A stretch of 60,000 bases of DNA from assembly GCF_964340395.1 (NCBI RefSeq), contig NC_135565.1, positions 15,866,209 to 15,926,208 of the forward strand, given 5' to 3'. The DNA is from Glandiceps talaboti. Its lineage: Eukaryota > Hemichordata > Enteropneusta > Spengelidae. The translations under genes and the position numbers were made by a program. Shown here in pieces: positions 51,039 to 60,000 of this stretch (positions are counted from its first letter, which is position 1; each line of letters begins with the position of its first letter). The notes under the pieces were generated by a model. It made no database searches. It was not told where the DNA came from and was given only the letters and a program-made list of their open reading frames with translations.

Positions 51039-53116
51039 ATGAAACCAGCTAAATCGACAGTGATGGTATTATGTCCAAACCCCAGAGACATCCATCATGC
51101 TTCAAGGATTGATGGCATATCAGAAGAAGAGAAGGAAAGGTTTACCTTTCACAAAGTGACAGCAAGCAAAGATGGACGTTTAGACTTGCTGGAATACATA
51201 GAGATATGTGAGAAGGTTGTTGTGGATAAAAACATACAACAGATTTTGAGTCTATCGGATGTTGGTGCACTGGTACATTCTGCCCTCGCACAGAAGTTTC
51301 CACATATCATTGGACCATCGATGGAGTCAGTATTACTGGCATTTCACAAATACTACAGTCGTATGTATTTAGACCTGGAGGAGACCACACTAAAACACGC
51401 CATTCTAGATGCTGATGATACCAACCAAGAACATATGGAAAAGGCCTTAACAGAGGTTGGAGTTCCTGCGTTTCTCAAACCCTGCAGTGGAACCGCTTCA
51501 TTTGGTGTCAGAAAGATTTATTCGATTGGCGACATGAAGGAGCATATCACGTGGTACAATACCCAGAATCACGACACTCAAATTGGTTCCAGGTTTGTAG
51601 ACAAATTTGGAAACAGAGATTTACATCCCCATCTCTCGAAGAGCAGTCTTATTCTGGAAGAATTCATTGGTGAAGCGAAAATTGTCACTATTGAGGGATG
51701 CGTTTTCCATGGGGAAATACTTCACTGGCAAATAATAGAAAACTTATACTCGAAGAGTCATCCATCAATGCTTCTTGGTGGTATGCTACCACTTCAGACC
51801 ACAGATAAGGATATACATGCCAGGTTATGGGCAGTATACGATGCTGTAATCAGCAAAGCCATTAGCAAAGGATTCGACAACCAATTTATCAACATAGAGA
51901 CCTTTGTAAGACCAAATGGAGATATCAAACTTGTGGAATTAAATCCACGAATGGTTCCTGACTGCATCCCCATTTATCGCATGTGTATTGATCATGGCAA
52001 TGCCGACCAAATAGTTGCTATGCTGAACATAAACAGTGGCATAAAACCAAAGCCCTGTGTTTGGAATGGTAAACACGGTCTGGTTGGGTTCGCTATAACA
52101 TTTGCCACAGGAAAGGCAGAAGACCTATTGGACTTCGAAGAGGCAGCCAAACATCCAGAAGTATCGCCTGTCTTTAATCATGGCGATGATGTACCTAACT
52201 ATGGAGTCGGAGGAGTTAACTTAGCAGATGTGATTATTGTCGGCAAGAACAGAAGAGGTAAAATGAATCAATATATAGCTTGCATACCCAAAAGCTGTTA
52301 GTGTCATTTTCTTTCTCCAAATACTGCTTACATAAATGTTAGCTCCCAAAGGGCATTCATTCCCTTTTAAGCAGTATTCGTGGCCACACAAATTCCATAT
52401 AAAAATGAATGACATTAGGATTAGTGAATGTAGTTTGCTTGGTCGTATACCTCAACCAACCCAACAAATGACTTCACTCATCCAGTGCGATTTAAGTATG
52501 AAACGATCTTCATAAAACTGAATACTACAGCTAATATAGCTTACACACAAAACCACTATACACTATAACTGGTCTAAGATTCGACAAAATTGCTGTGTAT
52601 GAAGATCATTCATATAAGTTACAAACCAATGTACTCTAACCATTCACACAGATGATTTAAGCGTCAAAGTTGTATCCATAAATTAAATCACTTCCTTCAA
52701 ATTTATTCAGATTTCTGCTAAAATAAAGACAGTGGTAATCAAGGTTTGGCTTACTGTTTTAGACACAAACTAAAACTGTTGTTGTAACTGTTGATAAACT
52801 ATATGATGTATAGCAGGGTAGCGTGTCTGTTGACCTCTACTATCGCATATGTACATTTTGACTCTTCCACTGTTTGCATGCTCTATCTAGATTAACAGGA
52901 TTCACCCATTTATGCAATCTACCACAACTTCATCAAACAAGGAATATTTGAGTTAATGTCGATTTTAGCAATCCCAAACCTCAATTGTCACTGTAGTATT
53001 TGATTATAAAATAAATGACACACCACAAACATACCAAATATCTATTTCCAGGGATCTATATGGACACATCAAGCTTGTTTAACAATATAAAAATACTGTT
53101 GTTGTCGTCGTCGTCG

Positions 53117-53150
<34 letters not shown>

Positions 53151-53539
53151 CGTTGTTGTTGTTATTGAGTTTAAGTGGAAATATTCTTGAAAAGACGTAT
53201 TAATTTTAGATACTCAATTATAACAATTTTCGGATGCTTATCTACATGACAATCCGATGTGAAATATTATAGCCTAATTTAATGGTGTAACCGAATCATT
53301 TCTTTACAAATATAATGATTGCGTTGATTCTATACACAAGAAATGATTCGTAACAGAAGAACTCTTCATGCATTTATACTGTAACAACAGTAATGATGAT
53401 AACCAAACATACTTTATCGTAAGCATTGAACGAGTCTTCTATGTTCTTTTTTACAGAAGTGATGACGCGTTATATTGATATCTTGAAGAAGATTCTGAAG
53501 AAACCAGAATTTAGTCCCAAACAAGAATATGAGGAATAA
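51039..53539 (+). CDS. ATP-grasp ligase-like protein, copy 5 (subfamily B)
   Basis: Model: 51039-52257 joined to 53457-53539, 433 aa. The two extra residues come from an in-frame 6-nt insertion after the metal motif (MCIDHGNADQ against MCIGNVDP). That segment sits next to the catalytic Glu/Asn strand and could affect substrate recognition. Other differences from copies 2 and 3 are VHSALAQ, IYSIGDM, VFHGEIL and PRMVPDCIPI. The ATP-grasp residues are intact. Its 5' flank carries a P5-type promoter joined to a standard B-type intron near 49,740. Intron 2 is 1,199 bp. Confidence 0.9.
52730..52993. mobile_element. MITE in intron 2 of copy 5
   Basis: Ends CAGTGGTAATCAAGGTTTGG and CCAAACCTCAATTGTCACTG, at the same site as in copies 2 and 3. 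Confidence 0.6.
53457..53539 (+). CDS. Last coding exon of ATP-grasp copy 5
   Basis: After TTTTTTACAG: AA plus 26 codons, VMTRYIDILKKILKKPEF with end QEYEE, TAA. Confidence 0.85.
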
Positions 53540-54679
53540 ATGCCCTGTTATATCACTATACAAGAGATTCTAACTTTTCACAAGACATTGAAGTTTTAGC
53601 GCTTTTACGAATCAATTTATTGGTAGACAGGTCTGGAATGAGTCTTGCATTTTTGTTTAAACATCTAAATGTAGTTACATCGTGTAACTAACTCCATTCG
53701 GTAAATCATTCCACAGCTGTTAAGGAGTATACACAAAGCCTTGTATCCTCTATTAGTATTCTTTATGAAACACATGTATATTAATTAGGCGATTTTGCAT
53801 AACTAAGATATTATTCATGTACTCAAAAAATAACTGTTTTAATGATAGAATAATTCATAGACGAATACTACATGAGTGAAACATTATCCGATACTTTTTA
53901 GTCTAAGTGCGTGTACACCATATTTGGTAGCATAAATATTATTATTAATATTATTATTAAATGGGTTTGTCATGTAAAACGTTTTTATTGAGAACTTATA
54001 CTTCGGGAGAACTTTCAATTCATATCTGGTTTATATATGCTAATTTGCTTTTCATTGTTCCAAGTCGCAATTGAAATACAGTATCATATATATACTCCCG
54101 CTAATTCTTTAAAACTGCTAAACGGACTGTTTAAGCACTGTGTTACTGAACTCGTCCCTACATATTCAAAGAGTAGCCGAATGGTGGTGCTGGTCCTTAT
54201 CATCGAATTAGGAGGAGACATTGCGTTCTATAATACAATTACAAAATATCCAATGAGAACGGAGGGCACATCTTCATGTCAATCCCTGTTTTTGTTAAAT
54301 TCACATTCAAAATATCTTTGAACCAAACCAAATTTGAAGACTGTGTCACAGATTAATGTAAGGATCAGAAAACTAACCATACCTGTACTATGATCAATCA
54401 AATTTGTAATAGACTACCTAACAATAAATGTACTGACATTTTAGCATAGCTTGTTATTAATAAAGTTCATTTTCAAAATCATTAATATTTTTTTGTTTGT
54501 ACTTTTAAAATGTTTTAAAATAAAATTTCATCATTGTCATGTAATTGAATGTTACTGCCCCACATCAGGATACGTGTAATTTCGGCTTATGATCATTACA
54601 GTTCAAATGTGAAATTGTGTAATGTTATGGAGTCAGGCGATAGTCAACACTGTGTCATGTATGTGGACTACATAACATT

Positions 54680-56215
54680 GAACTTCAAATGAACCGTTGA
54701 AGGCAAACGTAATGTATGGATGGATGGATATAAATAGATTGGACTCCCTAGAACAAATGGAAACACTGCACTCTCTACAATGGCACCAGCAAAACACTGA
54801 GGAAAGTATTGTATCAAATGTTTCATTTATTTCATTAATTTTTCCATAATTTTCCACTTCCCGAGACTTCCACTTTCTAGAATCTGGGTGTACACGCTAC
54901 AATCGAAGTAGCCTAGTTTGTTCCTATATGTGACGTCACTATTAAAACCACTACCGATGTGATACAAGCGCCTGTAAAATGGATCACTTGCACATGTACA
55001 TCGCGGAGGGGAGACCAGAATAACTTGCTTGGTGAGTTTAATTATCAAAGGTTATTCATTATATATGGGTTTAATACCAAATCTAGGTTGGCATGTACCT
55101 CTTTAGAACTGGTTGGACATGCATTTGAGTGTACAAATACATTTGTATTCTTATGTCGGGTTGAATCTCAATGTAGCATTAGTCCTTCCTGAAACACAAG
55201 CAGATCAGCTTTAATTGGCGTTTCGTTTTAAATTCGGTTCACAAGAAATAATCTTGTTGTGTTGCAACATATAGATTAGGTATTTGAACAGGTAGATAAA
55301 ATATGCATATGCTGTAACGTATCAACTTCGTAAGGTCAACAACTTTGTTTTCTTTGAACTCTGAAATTCGGTGTGTTTTTTAATCTTCTTAAAATCTGAC
55401 CTTGGTCCATTGAGAAGCTCGATCGCTTCATTTTAAGCACCAGTGCTTTCACACCTATTATAATACTCCTAACATTTGCATATGGGTAGGGTCTTCCAAG
55501 TGACCTGACCTTGTCGTTCATAAAGGAAATACCTGACCTACAAAACGCAACACAAAGGCTAACTTTTATATACACTAACAGATATACTTGGACATTAAGC
55601 AAATTGACGCTGTCCACTATAAAATGAAGTGAAAGAAGGATTACATTGAAACGAATTGAGACTTCTTCGGCCAAATAATGAGAGATGGAGATTTCATATG
55701 GGTGTGGGTATATTTGATAACTCAACATAATGGTACACGAGGCACTTCCAAGTTAAGTTTACGGGTATCATGATGTCCTAGATAAAATAGCTTATGCAGA
55801 CAGTCTCAGGTCATTGAATATATCGTACAAATCTTTTGTTAGAAGTAAGGCATTATTTTGGGTAGCTATTCATTCCATTCACCTATTCTATGACGGTCAC
55901 TATGAACGACAACCACATCAATGGATATGAAGGACATGATACTGGGATGAATGCATACTGGACCCATTATAAAAGGGACACACCTGATGTTATTCATTTT
56001 GGGGGTGTAATATTTGCAGTGAATGTGTAGGTAAGATCAAATCAGCCTTAAAATCTCTTGATACCGATAAGTATCACTAATCCAAATTTGCGTAGAGTGT
56101 CACGGCCTTACACAAAATGAGTGGAGAATGATGAAAAGACATTGAATGAAGTTTTAACAATTTTATGAATCAACTATTACATGGACAGGAATGAGTGTTG
56201 ACTTTCTGTTTAAAG
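54680..56215 (+). repeat. Segmental duplicate 2 (P5' module)
   Basis: Second copy of the 48,040-49,560 block. It joins abruptly at about 56,240 to the A-type far-upstream module (TATGCTAGTAGATCAGCAAC). The pairing puts two promoter modules in front of copy 6. Confidence 0.8.
54896..55031 (+). promoter_or_regulatory. Second diverged promoter module (P5')
   Basis: TGACGTCA is at 54931-54938 and the donor GCTTG|GTGAGT at 55031/55032. It lies 4 kb upstream of copy 6 and 2.3 kb upstream of P6, so it is either a spare or an alternative start for copy 6. Confidence 0.5.
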
Positions 56216-57226
56216 GTGATTCCAAATACTTACATTCACTTACATTCACATATGCTAGTAGATCAGCAACAGAAAAGTAATGGTACAGATTCAATAACCA
56301 TCAATCAATTGAGGTCTAGTTCTATGTATAGTGTCCTGGTAAATGTTAGGCTATACCTCAGACAAGGGCCTACTTGTCTGTGGCTATACTATGACCGTCG
56401 ATACATCGCGGTTTAGGCAACAATAAATCCTTACCATCTCAATCTATAAGTAACTAATTAGTGAAACCCATAATCATGGAGAGTGAGTCAATGCACGATG
56501 CAAACAGGTGACTGGAACCTCACAATGAAAGGCTCAATAGTAGGACCAGTAAAGTTTCAAGATGGACTGTTTAACCCTTGATTACCTGAAGTTGTTGTAG
56601 GAGAAAGGGCCTCCTTTCCCATTTATATTGGCCCTGATGTATTGGAAGTTTGTGTTAGGTGTTACACGTTACTATACATGCTGGTAAAATTGATATTGAT
56701 AATGAGATACTAGGTAGACGAGCTTAATCTGGTTTATCATTTCTCGGTTGTACTATACATGAAAACATCAGGACATGTCAAGGGACTTGGTTAAACTGTT
56801 ACTGGTAGCATAGGAAAACTATTTTCTAAGAATTCAGACTCGAAAGGAATTTTGCATCATCTGATGTACAATTGGAATCTAGATGACAAAGCCCTGTGAA
56901 ATATAGTTTCTTCGGGGCCCGAACTGTAAATGATGACCCTACTGTTTCTCAAGAGCTTAATAACGTTATTTAGTTATGCGATGCGACATTTAACCACGTG
57001 TAGGCTACGTTGCTGACAATGTGTGAAGTGGAGTGTACCCGAACAGGCCAAAGTAATATATGTCAAGGTTGTGAATAGGTTAGACTCCCTAGTGTAAACG
57101 GAAACACTGTACACTCAGTTATGACACCACATAGAAGACAATTTTGCATGAATCATTTTCATATTTTCCAGCCACTTCCTGGGTATTCTCTTCTGAAGAA
57201 CCACTTTCTAGATCCCAGATTTCCAT

Positions 57227-57390
57227 CCTACGATCGAAGCGGCCAGGTTCGTCCTCGTGTGTGACGTCATCAGTAAAAGTACAGCGGACATTTTAAAGGC
57301 GGCCTGAAGAACAGAAGGACCACTGGTGGCACTGGTACATTGCCGGAGATACAAATTACATTACTCTATTCGTAACACGCAACTTACAAG
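57227..57390 (+). promoter_or_regulatory. Promoter and non-coding first exon of copy 6 (P6)
   Basis: TGACGTCA is at 57262-57269. The TATA-like box has drifted to TTTTAAAGG. The first donor of the other modules is deleted; CAAG|GTAGGT (57390/57391) remains, which supports this second site as the real donor. The acceptor for the coding exon ends at 58823. Confidence 0.65.
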
Positions 57391-58887
57391 GTAGGTAGGA
57401 ATCAAACGCTGCAAAACAGTGTGGGTGTGCGTTTGATATATACAATCTAGCTGTATCAAATGTCGGCGTGAATCTCTTGGCATGATATAACACTATTCAG
57501 TACGTGAACAACAAGGAGTTCACGCTTGCTGCTTCTGATTTAGGCTGACAAATACTTGAGCCATTTTTCGAAATATTCCATATAATGATAGAGGAATTAC
57601 GCTGCAACGAATCGAGCCTTTTCCGGATTTTAATCAGATTGAGCTTTCGTGTGTGTGTTGGTAAATTTGATATCATGACAAACATGGCATTATCAGTATA
57701 CAATGTTATCCCAACTAGTGTAGGTCACACTAACCGTCTGACGTCACTGAACATGTCACACAATCTGCTGTTCATTCAGGTAGGACGTTGCATGGGATGC
57801 AACTTCACCAAAGAATTAAAGGCCTTTTCGTGCATGACGAATACATACATTACCCATAACTGAAAAGACTTATATAGTAGATTTTGGTCAATCAAATATT
57901 TAAAATCTACCAACCTAGGCCTATTCTAAAATGGGCGTAATCGGAACCACACAATTTGTTTTCTCTCGGCCTTAGTACAAAGAAATGTGTATTTTTTATT
58001 ACCTCTCACCTGATCCAAAAGGTCACCTCAATCTCATAAACATGCCGTAGGCCTAAGCAGTTCATACAACTCATCGGTTTTGTCACCCAGTTCTGTCAGT
58101 AATGTTTTGACATATTATACGTTGATGACTACCTGTTGAAAATAAACAAAAAACGTGTAAACCTTTTATTTTGAGAACAAAATCAGTGCCATGTTCATAA
58201 GGTTTCCTTGATTTCCCGACGTTAATTCCTGAAATGTAAATTGCCGTTGGAAATTGATAGGTTTATACATTGTGCACTTATTGTCCTTTTCACCTGTCAA
58301 TCATTCACACAATTAACAAACTTACTGATTACCAGTGTCATCATTGGGTATGTAAAGTGTTCGTACACATTTATACTTACATTCACACTATTCTAAATTT
58401 GATCCTAACTCCATGGCATAAATAATTGTATGTCTATATTAAAGATGTTCCAATGGTTACCATTCTTGTCCATATATTTTAATGGAATGCTGCATTCCCT
58501 AGTGGGAATATACATTGCCCTAGCCATGTAGTAATTGTCCTTGACTTTCCTTCTCAAAGTTGTTCTATGATGTGTCGCCCATGTCTGTTATCCATTCGGT
58601 CGGTTCCTTAGAAGTTCGTTGACTGCTTGAAGAAATCCCATTATAGTCGGCCACTAGCAGTTTACCCAAGTTATGCAGGTTTCTGTTTTCCCGATAAAAT
58701 GTATTCCAATGCTACTCTCTGAGCGTATCGGTAACTGAGGATGCTCAATGTTCCATTGCTAAAGTATTGAAAAGTCAACTGAACCCAAATAATCATTGAA
58801 ACTATTTTTCGTTGCGTTCACAGACTATTTCCGCAGTCACTTGAGTGAGATTTTCTTATTTGACACTGATCCATAAACAAGGCCGAC

Positions 58888-60000
58888 ATGAAACCAGCTA
58901 AATCGACAGTGATGGTATTATGTCCAACACCTAGAGACACTTATCATGCTTCAAGAATTGATGGCATATCAGAAGAAGAGAATGAAAGGTTTACCTTTCA
59001 CAAAGTGACAGCAAGCAAAGATGAACGTTTAGACTTGCTTGAATACACAGAGATATGTGAGAAGGTTGTTGTAGATAAAAACATACAACAAATTCTGAGT
59101 CTAACGGATGCTGGTGCACTGGTACACGCTGCCCTCGCACAAAAGTTTCCACATATCATTGGACCATCGATGGAGTCAATGTTACTAGCATTCCATAAAT
59201 ACTACACTCGTATGTATTTGGACCTGGAGGAGACTACTCTAAAACACGTTATTATAGATGCTGATGATACCAGCGAAGAGACTATGGAAAAGGCCTTGGC
59301 AAAGGTTGGAGTTCCTGGGTTTCTAAAACCTTGCACTGGAACCGCTTCATTTGGTGTCAGAAAGATTTCATTGATCAGCGACATGAAGGAGCATATCACG
59401 TGGTACAATACCCAGAAGCACATCACTCAAACGAGCTCGAGATTTGTAGACAAGTACACAAACAAAGATGTATATCCTCACTTTTCGAAGAACAGTCTCC
59501 TTCTAGAAGAATTCGTGGATGAGGCACAAACTGTCACCATGGATGGATGCGTCTTTGAGGGAGAAATACTTCACTGGCAAATAACAGAAAACTTATACTC
59601 GAAGAGCCCTTCATCTGCACTAATTGGTGTAATGCTACCATTTCAGACTGTGAATGAGGCTCTTGATGCTAGATTGTGGGAATTATATGACTCGATAATC
59701 GGCAAAGCCATTGGTAAAGGATTTGACAACCAATTTATCAATATAGAAGTCTTTGTAAAACCAAATGGAGATATCAAGCTTCTTGAAGTTAATCCTCGAA
59801 TGTTTTCACAGTCCATCCCCATTTATCGTATGTGTATTCAAAATGGCGATCCCATGGTAGCTTTGCTAAGCATGAACAGTGGCATAAAACCAAAACAATG
59901 TGTTTGGAATGGTAAGCACGGTCTGAATGGTTATGTAACAACATTTGCCACTGGAAAGGCAGAAGACCTATTGAATTTTGAAGAGGCAGCCAGACATCCA
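58888..60000 (+). CDS. ATP-grasp ligase-like protein, copy 6 (subfamily A), cut by the window edge
   Basis: The frame opens at ATG 58888 and stays open for 371 codons to the end of the window; about 33 codons of the main exon and the last exon lie beyond. It is nearly identical to copy 4: differences include STVMVL against STMMVL, EEENER against EEEKER, DEAQTV against DEARTV, FSQSIP against FSQCIP and EEAARHP against EETARHP. FLKPCTGTASFGV, LLLEEFV and LLEVNPRM are all present, so it looks functional as far as seen. Confidence 0.88.
   Translation, partial: MKPAKSTVMVLCPTPRDTYHASRIDGISEEENERFTFHKVTASKDERLDLLEYTEICEKVVVDKNIQQILSLTDAGALVHAALAQKFPHIIGPSMESMLLAFHKYYTRMYLDLEETTLKHVIIDADDTSEETMEKALAKVGVPGFLKPCTGTASFGVRKISLISDMKEHITWYNTQKHITQTSSRFVDKYTNKDVYPHFSKNSLLLEEFVDEAQTVTMDGCVFEGEILHWQITENLYSKSPSSALIGVMLPFQTVNEALDARLWELYDSIIGKAIGKGFDNQFINIEVFVKPNGDIKLLEVNPRMFSQSIPIYRMCIQNGDPMVALLSMNSGIKPKQCVWNGKHGLNGYVTTFATGKAEDLLNFEEAARHP

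Overview
The window is animal nuclear DNA: AT-rich, with spliced genes, long introns, very many microsatellites and DNA-transposon relics, and no bacterial-style gene packing. The repeat style and the gene families suit a marine invertebrate (lophotrochozoan, hemichordate or cephalochordate type). The sequence alone does not fix the phylum.

Left part (1-17,700): a degenerate satellite, several fold-back or inverted-repeat elements, (TA)n and (CAGA)n microsatellites, a decayed AT-rich coding remnant (6.5-7.1 kb), and one real minus-strand gene. That gene is a two-exon LicD/fukutin-like membrane protein of 243 aa (9,111-11,515), with a ~1 kb satellite inside its intron. An orphan copy of the promoter module used by the main cluster lies at 5.86-5.95 kb.

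Right part (17,700-60,000): a head-to-tail array of six closely related ATP-grasp ligase-like genes, all on the + strand. The coding starts are at 19,561, 30,763, 37,121, 43,886, 51,039 and 58,888; the last gene runs off the window. Each complete gene has a non-coding first exon, a ~1.21 kb main coding exon, and a separate 83-nt last exon 1-1.5 kb downstream. The last exon restores the frame and adds the final helix of the protein (431-433 aa). The open frame that continues past each main exon is intron read-through.

Each gene has its own upstream promoter/first-exon module. It carries a conserved CGATCGAAG-type block, usually a perfect TGACGTCA (CRE-like) site, a TATA-like TTTTATA about 22 nt further on, and a splice donor. 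There are eight modules for six genes, because two are orphans. Copy 1 has lost its CRE. Copy 5 uses a diverged module that was duplicated again upstream of copy 6. The genes form two subfamilies (A: copies 1, 4, 6; B: copies 2, 3, 5). B introns share a MITE that A introns lack. A 4.4 kb insertion in the first intron of copy 2 carries a truncated, apparently spliced transposon gene with a QC-type cysteine-protease motif.

The ATP-grasp array, with individually kept promoters and all frames intact, is the strongest candidate here for a biologically interesting and poorly described system. Its substrate cannot be read from the sequence.
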